From: Sphingomonas sp. CBMAI 2297
GTDB taxonomy: Bacteria > Pseudomonadota > Alphaproteobacteria > Sphingomonadales > Sphingomonadaceae
Direction of reading: 5' to 3'
Length of the DNA stretch: 64,000 nt
NCBI RefSeq assembly: GCF_029870595.1
Contig: NZ_JAPDIR010000014.1
Coordinates: forward strand, 55,717 to 119,716
Numbering within the stretch: position 1 is the first letter of the stretch; each line of letters opens with the position of its first letter. Shown one piece after another: positions 1-7,781 of this stretch. The notes under the pieces were generated by a model. The model saw only the letters and a list, made by a program, of their open reading frames with translations, was not told the DNA's origin and made no database searches. The position numbers and the translations under genes are program-made.

Positions 1-202
1 TCACACCACGCGCATGCGCCCGCAGGGAGCGGAGCTGCACACGCGCAGCACGGAAGCGAGCTGGGTTTACCTGAGGCGGGCCCGGCCTAAAGGCTCATCC
101 ATCAAGAAGCAGCGGGATGGTGCGGTGGTGGACTTGGAGCGATGGTCTTGCGAGTACCCCTGCACGGATCAGTCTTAGCTGCAGTTGGCTTGGGGGAGAG
201 CA

Positions 203-631
203 ATGAAGGCAGTTCGTGCAGCACTGGGGCCACTTCTAGAGCGTGCTCAGGGGATGGTGCCCCCCCAAATGCAACAGCAGTTGCGTGCCGAACTCGGCCC
301 GATGGGTTCCGCAAAGGTGACGCTATACCTGCATCAAATGCGTCCAGCGGCGCTTGAACTGGCGCGAGTCGGACCTGCCAGAGAATGGAAAAAGCTGCTG
401 GATGAGCATGCTTCGGAAGCACGCCATCTCGTGCTGTATGCGGCAACGGCGTGGATCGCGCGTGCGGTTGTGATGGCGGAATATCTCGAACGTGCTGACT
501 TAGCTAACCTGCCGAAGAAATGGGCTGCAGAGCAAACGTTACGGATGGTGGAGAATGTTGAAGGTGACGAGGGGTGGCTTTGGCCATTTAACTCCGATTC
601 TCCATGGCCTGAGTGGGAAGACGAAGAATAA
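203..631 (+). CDS. Hypothetical protein, 142 aa, in integrated-element edge
   Basis: I do not recognise this family. The ATG at 203 is preferred over a TTG 18 bases upstream because a GGGGGAG ribosome-binding site sits just before it (192-198). The protein begins with a basic, helical N-terminus, has a hydrophobic alanine-rich helix around residues 75-95, and ends in a very acidic tryptophan-rich tail (WPEWEDEE). No signal peptide is visible. It lies 140 bases beyond the 3' end of a convergent integrase gene, and its base composition is closer to the integrase than to the GC-rich host genes. It is probably cargo of the same mobile element. Function unknown; confidence that it is coding is moderate. 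Confidence 0.5.
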   Translation: MKAVRAALGPLLERAQGMVPPQMQQQLRAELGPMGSAKVTLYLHQMRPAALELARVGPAREWKKLLDEHASEARHLVLYAATAWIARAVVMAEYLERADLANLPKKWAAEQTLRMVENVEGDEGWLWPFNSDSPWPEWEDEE

Positions 632-771
632 CGCAGGCACAGGGGCGCTACGGGCCGGGCGCGCCTGTTTCCTATGCCTGCTTGGCCGTTCGCTGATCGG
701 GGAGCGCCAGCGGCGCATCAGCAAACGGCTTTTGATCCCGCAAAGAAGCCCGAGCCGGACGCGGGATCGGG

Positions 772-2106
772 TCAGCGCAGGCTGGGGATCTGACCCTTGG
801 CGCGATTACGGGTCTTAGGCGCGGGCCGCGCCGCCTGATCGCGCTTGGCTGCCGCCTTGGAGGCTTTGACGGTCGCAGGTGTCTTTTCAAGGGTCAGGGC
901 ATCCCATCCGGCCATGCCGTCCAGCACCCGGTCGGCATGCTTGATGGTGTTTACGTGACCATAGTGCTCTTCGATCATCTGCACGGAGGTGCCCATTTGC
1001 TCGGCCAGGAAATAGACATCGATGCCAGCGGCGAGCCGGAACGTCGCATAGGTGTGGCGGAAGCAGTAGATTGAGCGCGGAATACCGGAAGCGCCCATGC
1101 GCAATCCTGCTTCCTCGAGCAATTTGCTGATTGCGTCATCGTAAAGGGATTTGTTGGGGCTACCGGTGATCGTGGTGAACACCCGATCATCCGGCTTCGT
1201 GGCCTTCGAGATTTCGCGGATGCGTTCCAGATAGTCGCCCACGCTTTTCGGTGCGACCAGATTACGGGATTTGCCTTTGCCCTGCACGAAGAGGACGACC
1301 ATGTCGCGGCCCTCGCGATCCTTCGCTTGGCTGATGTCGCGCCAACGCAGGTTTTTCGCTTCGGTGGGGCGCATGCCGGTGCCGCACATGATGAGAATGA
1401 AATTATAGGTGACGGTTCGGGACCAAATGATCGACGGTTTGGTCGCCTTGGTGATCCAGCTGCGCGCATGGCTGTGGAGCTTGCGATACTCTTCGATGGT
1501 GAACTCATCGCGCCGCATTTTCTTGAGCGTGGGGCGGCTGCGAAATCGCTGCGCGTCCCCGATGTAGCGCTTGTCGGCAGCGAAGTTCATGATGCCGCCG
1601 AGAATTGCCATCTCGAAACTGATGGTGGCATCGCTAACGAAATCCCGCAGGCTCTTGGTGGAGTTCGCGCGCCGCCAAGATGGGTAGCCGTCCCATCGGT
1701 CCTGACCGATCAGGTGGACCTGCGTGGTGCCGACATAGTTGTTTAGGTGATTGTTGATGACGGATTTTACCTTGCGAAGTCGTTCCGCCGTGATCTCACC
1801 GCCGCGTTCGCGCTGCCCCTGCTTGACGATGTACTCATCGGCAACCTGACTAAACGGTCGATTGAATACCGGAACGTCATGTTTAAGACGAAAGCGTACA
1901 TCGGCATCGTGGTCGAACGCTTTGTCCCTCGCCACATTCACGTCTGAGGTTTTGAGAGAGACAGTCTTATAGCGATCCGCCTTTGGAAGCTTTACGCGGC
2001 AGTACCAGTTGCGATGTTGTACATCCGCACGACGGAAAATGATGAGCCCCGGTTTCAGCTCTTCCTTGTCGGTGATGAACCCATTCTTGTCGCTGCTAGC
2101 CACCAT
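772..2106 (-). CDS. int: Tyrosine-type site-specific recombinase (integrase)
   Basis: A 444-residue phage or island integrase. The C-terminal catalytic domain shows the box I arginine in GTGMRPTEA (R246), a lysine in the GKGKS beta-hairpin (about 277-279), the box II arginine in CFRHTYATFR (R350) and the nucleophilic tyrosine in HYGHV (Y382). The usual first histidine of HxxR is tyrosine (Y347), and the usual LGH/W position reads MGT (T373); I know this variant from integrases ending in MGTSVxMIExHYGH. Residues 80-190 look like the SAM-like core-binding domain. The C-terminal 40 residues are a lysine/alanine-rich tail. The gene uses more AT-rich codons than its neighbours, a sign of transfer. 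Three CTGTGCAG repeats lie just upstream of its start. No tRNA attachment site is visible next to it. Confidence 0.9.
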   Translation of the reverse strand: MVASSDKNGFITDKEELKPGLIIFRRADVQHRNWYCRVKLPKADRYKTVSLKTSDVNVARDKAFDHDADVRFRLKHDVPVFNRPFSQVADEYIVKQGQRERGGEITAERLRKVKSVINNHLNNYVGTTQVHLIGQDRWDGYPSWRRANSTKSLRDFVSDATISFEMAILGGIMNFAADKRYIGDAQRFRSRPTLKKMRRDEFTIEEYRKLHSHARSWITKATKPSIIWSRTVTYNFILIMCGTGMRPTEAKNLRWRDISQAKDREGRDMVVLFVQGKGKSRNLVAPKSVGDYLERIREISKATKPDDRVFTTITGSPNKSLYDDAISKLLEEAGLRMGASGIPRSIYCFRHTYATFRLAAGIDVYFLAEQMGTSVQMIEEHYGHVNTIKHADRVLDGMAGWDALTLEKTPATVKASKAAAKRDQAARPAPKTRNRAKGQIPSLR

Positions 2107-2117
2107 ATCGCCTCACA

Positions 2118-2175
2118 CTGTGCAGGTTCTGTGCAGATCGGCGAGGTAAGTTGTTGATTTGCCGTATCTGTGCAG
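2118..2175. repeat. Three CTGTGCAG direct repeats upstream of the integrase
   Basis: Identical octamers CTGTGCAG occur at 2118-2125, 2129-2136 and 2168-2175, with a degenerate TTGTGTAG near 2179-2186, followed by an AT-rich run to about 2225. They lie immediately upstream of the integrase start. They could be arm-type or excisionase sites, or operators controlling int. The function is inferred from position only. Confidence 0.5.
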
Positions 2176-2234
2176 TCTTTGTGTAGGCGATTATATAGAA
2201 TTTTCTTGTTTATTTCTAGTTATTTAAGATGGCA

Positions 2235-2264
2235 CCTGGACCCCGGCGCAAGGCCGGGGTGACG
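2235..2264. repeat. REP-like palindrome
   Basis: An imperfect hairpin with arms ACCCCGGC and GCCGGGGT followed by GACG. It matches the same family as the palindromes at 13619, 18651, 18758, 21944 and 60387. It marks the boundary between the integrated element and the host operon, and lies just beyond the 3' end of the MFS gene, where it may also act as a terminator. Confidence 0.6.
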
Positions 2265-2295
2265 ATAGGAATTTGAAGCTCTTCCCGGTCCCGAC

Positions 2296-3501
2296 CTAAT
2301 CCTGGGTCCGGATGCAGAGCGACACCGCGCCGCCGGCCAGCGTGCCGAGCGCGAGGATCAACAGCCACAGCATATAGCCGGTCTTCTCCGGCGCCAGCGC
2401 CAGCGCCAGCAGCGGCGCGACCATCGCCGGCAGGGTGTTGGTGAGGTTGAGGATGCCCAGGTCGCGCCCGCGATGCCCCGGATTGGGCAGCAGCTGCATC
2501 GCGAGCGCGGAATGGATCGCCAGGAACACGCTGAGCCCCGACAGCGCCAGCGCATGCCCCGCCGCCGCCACGCCCCAGCTCCTCGCGAACGCCATGACGC
2601 CGAGCCCGGCCGCCATTGCCAGCGCCCCGGCGGCAAGGAAGGGCTTGCGCCGCATCATCCGGTCCGAGAAGCGCCCGGCCAGCACCGTCAGCAGCACCGC
2701 GACGATGGTGGAACCGGTCATCGTCGCGACGATCGGATTGGCCTCCACGCTCGTCCTGCTGATGTCGTCGCGGTCCAGCACCGAGAGGAAATAATAGAAG
2801 CCATAGGTGGACAGGCCGTTGCCGGCGACCTGGAACAGGATGCGCGAGGCCCAGGCAAGGATGAAATCGAAGCGGCGGAGCTCGCGCTGCGGCGCGGGCG
2901 GCGGCGGCGGCAGCGCGGCGCCTTCGCGAGCGAGCAGCAGGAACGGCGCGGTCAACGCGACGAACAACAGGCAGAGCAGCGCATAGCGCATCGCGTCGCC
3001 GCCCAGCCCGGGCAGCGTGATCAGCACCGCCGCCATCGCGCCGATCGGATGCGAGACGCCGGTGAGGCCGGCCACCATGCCCTTCTGCGCATCGGGTATC
3101 TCGTCCGCCATCACCGCGGCGATCGGCGCGAACATCATGTTGATCCCGATCTGGATGCAGGTGACGGCGAGCAACAGGCTCACCGGATCGGCCGCGACCA
3201 GCAACAGGCCATAGGACGCGCTGAGCACCCCCAGCCCCACCGTCACCCAGGGCCGCCGGGTGCCGCGCAGCCGCCGGGTGCGATCGCTCAGCGCGCCGAA
3301 CAGGATGTTGGCCAGGCTCGCCACCGCCGCGCCGCCCAGCGCGCCGGCGCTGAGGAGCTGCACCGCATGGCCGCCCCCCGCCTGCGCCGCCTTCAACGGC
3401 AGCAGCACCATGACGAACGGCATGAAGCTGACGAACATGCCCGCATAGGCCAGCGCATAGAGCAGTATGAAACCGCGGCCGGGCGAGACGAAGCGTCGCA
3501 T
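2296..3501 (-). CDS. MFS sugar permease, last gene of the GH3 operon
   Basis: A 401-residue major facilitator with about 12 hydrophobic segments. The MFS signature between helices 2 and 3 appears as GALSDRTRRLRGTRRPW, and a second copy between helices 8 and 9 as GRFSDRMMRRKP. The start at 3501 (MRRFVSPGR) is chosen because longer readings run back into the LacI gene; the gap to the LacI stop is 34 bases. It is the last gene of a minus-strand operon with a GH3 glycosidase, a TonB receptor and two halogenase-like flavoenzymes. It therefore probably carries the mono- or disaccharide released by the GH3 enzyme across the inner membrane. The substrate is inferred from context; membership in MFS is clear. 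Confidence 0.85.
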   Translation of the reverse strand: MRRFVSPGRGFILLYALAYAGMFVSFMPFVMVLLPLKAAQAGGGHAVQLLSAGALGGAAVASLANILFGALSDRTRRLRGTRRPWVTVGLGVLSASYGLLLVAADPVSLLLAVTCIQIGINMMFAPIAAVMADEIPDAQKGMVAGLTGVSHPIGAMAAVLITLPGLGGDAMRYALLCLLFVALTAPFLLLAREGAALPPPPPAPQRELRRFDFILAWASRILFQVAGNGLSTYGFYYFLSVLDRDDISRTSVEANPIVATMTGSTIVAVLLTVLAGRFSDRMMRRKPFLAAGALAMAAGLGVMAFARSWGVAAAGHALALSGLSVFLAIHSALAMQLLPNPGHRGRDLGILNLTNTLPAMVAPLLALALAPEKTGYMLWLLILALGTLAGGAVSLCIRTQD

Positions 3502-3535
3502 GGACGGCGGAGCATCGCCGCCGGGCAGAGGCAAG

Positions 3536-4591
3536 TCAACGCCGCGGCGGCGCGGTCGAGGCACGGACGACGAAATCGAAGGGAAGCAGGAAACGGCCGT
3601 TGCCGGGCGTGTCGCCACGGGTCTTGCTCTCGATCAGCAGCTCGGCGGCCTTGGCGGTCATCGCCGCGATCGGCTGGCGGATCGCGGTGAGCGCGGGCAC
3701 GCTCATCCGCACCGTCGGCGTGTCGTCGAAGCTGACCACCGAGAGATCGCCGGGAACCGACAGGCCGAGCGGCCCGGCGGCATGGAGCACGCCCAGCGCC
3801 ATCTCGTCGCTGCTCGCGAGCACCGCGCTGGGCGGGGTTTCGAGCCCGGCGAGCGTGTTGAGCGCCGCGATGCCGGCTTCGTAGGTGAAGTCGCCCGGCT
3901 GGAGATAGGCGGGATCCACCTTGAGTCCCCGCGCCTCGATCGCGCCGGTGAAGCCGCGGAGGCGATCCGGGCTCATCGCATATTCGGGATGGCCCTGGAC
4001 ATAGGCGATGCGGGTATGGCCAAGGTCGAGCAGATGCTCGGTCGCGCGGCGCGCCGCCGCTTCGTCGTCCATGTACACCGCAAAGCCCTCGCCCTCGCGG
4101 TGCGATCCCAGCCGCGCGAAGGTCAGCCCGCCCTGGTGGAGCAGATCGGTGATCCGGTCGTCCTCGCTGTGCGGCGGCGTCAGGATCACGCCGTCCGGAT
4201 GGAGCGCCGAAAGCGCGGCCTGGACCTGCGCCTCCAGCGCGTCCGAATGCGAATCCACCAGCTCGAACAGCATGCGATAGCCATGCTCGGCGCATTTGAG
4301 CATGCCGCCGTACAGCATCTGGTCGACCCAGTCGTTGCCGCGCCGCGACTGCCAGCCCTCGAGCGTCGGCCGCTCGTCGTTGAAGGCGAGGATCAGATAG
4401 GAGCGCGAGCCGCCGAGCCGGCGCGCGGCGAGGCTGGGAACATAGCCCAGCTTGTCGATCGCCGCCCGGACGCGATCCTGCACCGGCGCGGTGACGTTGG
4501 GCCCCTTGTTGATGACGCGGCTCACCGTCTGCAGCGAGACTCCCGCCTCCGCCGCCACGTCCTTGATCGTGATCGCGCGCTTCTTCTGCAT
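3536..4591 (-). CDS. LacI-family transcriptional regulator of the GH3 operon
   Basis: A 351-residue repressor. The N-terminal helix-turn-helix and hinge are plain (TIKDVAAEAGVSLQTVSRVI, residues 8-27). They are followed by a periplasmic-binding-protein-like sensor domain containing DGVILTPP, YVQGHPE and the C-terminal SFDDT and RQP motifs of the family. The start at 4591 overlaps the stop of the upstream flavoenzyme gene by one base (TGATG), so it is translationally coupled within the operon. The likely effector is the sugar released by the GH3 enzyme, and the likely operator is the palindrome pair at 13559-13586. Autoregulation would follow, because the gene is inside the operon it would control. 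Family certain; effector and operator inferred. Confidence 0.9.
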   Translation of the reverse strand: MQKKRAITIKDVAAEAGVSLQTVSRVINKGPNVTAPVQDRVRAAIDKLGYVPSLAARRLGGSRSYLILAFNDERPTLEGWQSRRGNDWVDQMLYGGMLKCAEHGYRMLFELVDSHSDALEAQVQAALSALHPDGVILTPPHSEDDRITDLLHQGGLTFARLGSHREGEGFAVYMDDEAAARRATEHLLDLGHTRIAYVQGHPEYAMSPDRLRGFTGAIEARGLKVDPAYLQPGDFTYEAGIAALNTLAGLETPPSAVLASSDEMALGVLHAAGPLGLSVPGDLSVVSFDDTPTVRMSVPALTAIRQPIAAMTAKAAELLIESKTRGDTPGNGRFLLPFDFVVRASTAPPRR

Positions 4592-6132
4592 CAGGCCCCG
4601 GCCATGGCGGGACGGCCGAGATCCACCTTCTCGGCGCGGCAATGCGCATCGATGAACTGCTGCTGGCTCGGCAGCTGCAGGACGAAGCCGGCAAGCTGCT
4701 CGCGCGCCTTTTCCAGTCCCGCATAGAGCATCGCCTCGTCGATGCGGTCGACCAGCGGGTGATAGGTGCGCGGCCGGATGCCCATGCCCTCCAGCACCGA
4801 GAACCAGCTGACCGAGCGGAACAGCTCGTCCAGCCCTTCGCGCAGCGTGCCGTTGGTGCGGAACAGTTCCACCCGCTCCTTCAGGCTGTCCGGCCATTCC
4901 ATGTCGCGGCACTTGCGCCAGAAGGGCGTGTCGTCGCGCGCGGTGGTGCAATAATGGAGCACGATGAAGTCGCGGATCTCGGTATAGTCCGCCACCATCC
5001 GGCGATTATATTCGTCCGCCAGCGCCGGATCGCAGTGGCGATCGGGCAGGAAGCGGAAGAAATAGTCCATGCCGCGATAGATCAGGTGGATCGCAGTCGA
5101 TTCCAGCGGCTCGATAAAGCCCGAGGACAGGCCGATCGCCAGCACGTTCCGGTGCCAGATCCGCTGGCGCACGCCGGTCCTGAACGGCACCACCATCGGC
5201 CCGGCGACCACTTCGCCCTCCACCTTGTCGAGCAGGATGCGCGTCGCTTCCTCGTCGTCCATGAACTCGGAGGAATAGACATGGCCGTTGCCGGTGCGGT
5301 GCTGCAGCGGGATGCGCCAGCGCCAGCCGGCGTCCTGTGCCTCGGCCAGCGTATAGGGGCGCGGCGGCCCGATATTCTCGGTCTGCGCGGCGATGGCGCG
5401 GTCGCAGAACAGATAGTTGGACCAGTCGGTATAGCCGCTGCCCAGCGCCTTCTCGATCAGCAGCGCCCGGAAGCCCGAGCAATCGATGAAGAAATCGGCG
5501 TCGATCGTGCGGCCGTCCTTCAGCGTCAGCGTGGAGACGAAGCCGCGATCGTCGAGCGCGACATCGGTGACGATCCCCTCGGTCCGCTTCACCCCGCGCG
5601 CCTCGGCATGGCCGCGCAGGAACCGGGCGACGCGCTTGGCATCGACATGCAGCGCATAGGAAGCGCCGGCGATCGGCGTGCTGCGGGCCTTGAAGGGCAG
5701 CATGAAGCGGCCGGCATGCGCCATCACCGTGGCGGGCGCGAAATCCTGGAGCGGGAAATCATGCCCCGCCAGCGTCGCCTTGCGCCAGCATTGGTAGAAG
5801 TCGCTGAGCTCCACCCGCTGGCCGACATCGCCAAAGGGGTGGAAATAGCTCTCGCCCTTGCGGAACCAGTCCTTGAACTCGATGCCGAGTTTGAAGCTGG
5901 CCTGGACCTGGCGGACGAAATCCTGCTCGTCGATGTCGAGCTTGGCGATCAGCTCCATGAAGGGCGGGATCGTGCTCTCCCCCACTCCGATCGTGCCGAT
6001 ATCGTCGCTCTCGACCAGTTCGATCTCGAACAGCCGGCCCTTCATGTGATGCGCCATCACCGCGGCGGCGATCCAGCCGGCGGTGCCGCCGCCGACGATG
6101 CAGACCTTACGGAGCGCGTCCGGATTGTTCAT
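4591..6132 (-). CDS. Tryptophan-halogenase-like flavoenzyme 1
   Basis: A 513-residue protein of the PrnA/RebH flavin-dependent halogenase family. It shows the FAD-binding GGGTAGW (14-20), the lysine equivalent to PrnA Lys79 in ASFKLGIEF (K81), the halogenase WxWxIP motif as WRWRIP (270-275) and the EPLES loop (341-345) with the catalytic glutamate. Key halogenase residues are therefore kept, although the biological substrate in TonB-receptor operons is unknown. No signal peptide is visible, so it is cytoplasmic and would need reduced FAD from a reductase not encoded here. The ATG at 6132 overlaps the upstream paralogue by four bases (ATGA). It lies between TonB receptor 1 and the LacI gene. 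Confidence 0.88.
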   Translation of the reverse strand: MNNPDALRKVCIVGGGTAGWIAAAVMAHHMKGRLFEIELVESDDIGTIGVGESTIPPFMELIAKLDIDEQDFVRQVQASFKLGIEFKDWFRKGESYFHPFGDVGQRVELSDFYQCWRKATLAGHDFPLQDFAPATVMAHAGRFMLPFKARSTPIAGASYALHVDAKRVARFLRGHAEARGVKRTEGIVTDVALDDRGFVSTLTLKDGRTIDADFFIDCSGFRALLIEKALGSGYTDWSNYLFCDRAIAAQTENIGPPRPYTLAEAQDAGWRWRIPLQHRTGNGHVYSSEFMDDEEATRILLDKVEGEVVAGPMVVPFRTGVRQRIWHRNVLAIGLSSGFIEPLESTAIHLIYRGMDYFFRFLPDRHCDPALADEYNRRMVADYTEIRDFIVLHYCTTARDDTPFWRKCRDMEWPDSLKERVELFRTNGTLREGLDELFRSVSWFSVLEGMGIRPRTYHPLVDRIDEAMLYAGLEKAREQLAGFVLQLPSQQQFIDAHCRAEKVDLGRPAMAGA

Positions 6133-7667
6133 GCGGGGGTCCTCATGGGCTCGGCAGCGGCACCATCGACCGTCGCGAGAAATTCGGAATGGGTGGGCGT
6201 GTCCGCCACGGTGCGGGCAATGGCGGCGCGCATCTGCTCGAGCCCCTGCGCGAGTTCGTCCGCATCGACCGCGGCGACGCCGGGGTCGAGCCGCTCGGGC
6301 AGATGCTCGAACCCGCCATAGATGGCCAGCCAGGATGCGGACGAGAACATCTCCCAGCGATAGCGCAGGAATGCGCCCCGCGCGCGCCAAAGCTCCAGCT
6401 TGGCGGCCAGGCTGTCGGGGAGCGTCATGTCGCGGCAGGCCTGCCAGAAGGCCCCCTCGCGGGGGCTCAGGCGATAATGGAGGAGGATGAAGTCGCGGAC
6501 GCGCTCCATCTCCTCGGCCGACTGGCTGTTATATTCGGCGATCACCGCCGGATCGAAGCCCTTGTCGGGGAAGAGCTGCTTCAGCCGCTCGATGCCCGTC
6601 TCGATCAGCGCGATGCTGGTCGATTCCAGCGGCTCGAGAAAGCCCGAGGCCAGGCCGAGCGCCACGCAGTTCCTCGCCCAGGCGGCCTCGCGCCGGCCCG
6701 GCGTGAAGCGCAGGCGGCGGGGCTCCATGGTCGGCGCGCCGGGGACGTTGGCGAGCAGTTCGGCGCGGGCATCGTCGTCGCTCTGGAAATCGCTCGAAAA
6801 GACGATGCCATTGCCTTCGCGGCTGCGCAGCGGGATGCGCCATTGCCAGCCGGCGGTGCGCGCGGTGACGGTGGTGCAGCTGGGCGGCTCCCCCACCCGC
6901 TCGCTCTGCACGGCAAAGGCGCCGTCGCACAGCAGCCAGTGCGACCAGTCGCGATAGGGAATGCCCAGCGCCTCGCCGATCAGCAGGCCGCGAAAGCCCG
7001 AGCAGTCGACGAACAGATCGCCCGCGACGCGCTCGCCGCTGTCGAGCGTCACCGCTTCGATGAAGCCGGTCTCGCCGTGGAGCGCCACATCGGCGATCCG
7101 CGCATCGATGCGCGCCACCCCCGCGCGCTCGGCATAAGCGCGCATGTGCGCGGCGAAGCGCGAAGCGTCGAAATGCAGCGCCCAGTCGAACACCGAGAGC
7201 TGGCTCGGCGGATTGGGCAGCGGCACGCTGGCATGGCCTTCGCGCGCGAGCATCGCGCCGAGCGAATATTCCTCCAGCGGCGCGGCTCGACCGGCCTTGC
7301 GCGCCCTTTGCCAATAATGGTGGAAGTCGATGCCGCGCAGGTCCTGTCCGAAGCGGCCAAAGGGATGGACGAAGCTCGTCCCCGGCGTCCAGTCGACGAA
7401 GCGGATGCCGAGCTTGGCGGTCGCCTCGCAGGCGCGCATTACCTCGGCATCGGTCATGCCGAGCGACGCGTAGAAACGGCGGATGGTGGGGATCGTCGCC
7501 TCGCCGACGCCGATCGTCCCGATCTCGGAGCTTTCGATCAAGGTGATCCGGGTGCCCGTCCCCGCCAGATATGCGCCTAGCGCGGCCGCCGCCATCCATC
7601 CGGCGGTACCCCCGCCGACGATGACGACACGCTCGATCGCGCCGCTGGCCGTGCCCCCATGTTTCAT
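6129..7667 (-). CDS. Tryptophan-halogenase-like flavoenzyme 2
   Basis: A 512-residue paralogue of the preceding enzyme. It has the FAD motif GGGTAGW (18-24), the conserved lysine in ATAKLGIRF (K85), WQWRIP, and EPLES in a GFLEPLESTSIAL context. The ATG at 7667 is preferred over a TTG at 7703; a good ribosome-binding site is not obvious at either. It is about 115 bases downstream of TonB receptor 1, with a hairpin in between, and is coupled by ATGA to the next paralogue. Two adjacent, diverged copies suggest either a heteromeric enzyme or two related substrates. Halogenation has not been shown for such operon-linked members; modification of an amino acid, a peptide or the receptor ligand are all possible. 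Confidence 0.87.
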   Translation of the reverse strand: MKHGGTASGAIERVVIVGGGTAGWMAAAALGAYLAGTGTRITLIESSEIGTIGVGEATIPTIRRFYASLGMTDAEVMRACEATAKLGIRFVDWTPGTSFVHPFGRFGQDLRGIDFHHYWQRARKAGRAAPLEEYSLGAMLAREGHASVPLPNPPSQLSVFDWALHFDASRFAAHMRAYAERAGVARIDARIADVALHGETGFIEAVTLDSGERVAGDLFVDCSGFRGLLIGEALGIPYRDWSHWLLCDGAFAVQSERVGEPPSCTTVTARTAGWQWRIPLRSREGNGIVFSSDFQSDDDARAELLANVPGAPTMEPRRLRFTPGRREAAWARNCVALGLASGFLEPLESTSIALIETGIERLKQLFPDKGFDPAVIAEYNSQSAEEMERVRDFILLHYRLSPREGAFWQACRDMTLPDSLAAKLELWRARGAFLRYRWEMFSSASWLAIYGGFEHLPERLDPGVAAVDADELAQGLEQMRAAIARTVADTPTHSEFLATVDGAAAEPMRTPA

Positions 7668-7740
7668 CGTGTCATTCTGGTCGTCCCGGCCACGGCTTCG
7701 CAAGCGAAACCGCGCCGACCCGCTCCCTGGGAAAAATGAG

Positions 7741-7764
7741 CCGGCGGCCCTGGAAGACCGCCGG
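7741..7764 (-). terminator. Hairpin after TonB receptor 1
   Basis: CCGGCGG at 7741-7747 and CCGCCGG at 7758-7764 form a 7-bp GC stem with a 10-base loop. It lies 18 bases past the receptor stop codon and before the halogenase-like genes. There is no T-run, so it may be a partial terminator or an mRNA-stabilising hairpin that lowers downstream expression relative to the receptor. Confidence 0.45.
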
Positions 7765-7781
7765 CCCAGGAGGGTTGGCTC

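Noticed and set aside
1..69. A minus-strand frame reading into the window edge and ending CGRMRVV
   Set aside because: Only about 21 codons are visible before an in-frame stop, with no start; it could be a disrupted gene end at an integration site but cannot be supported.
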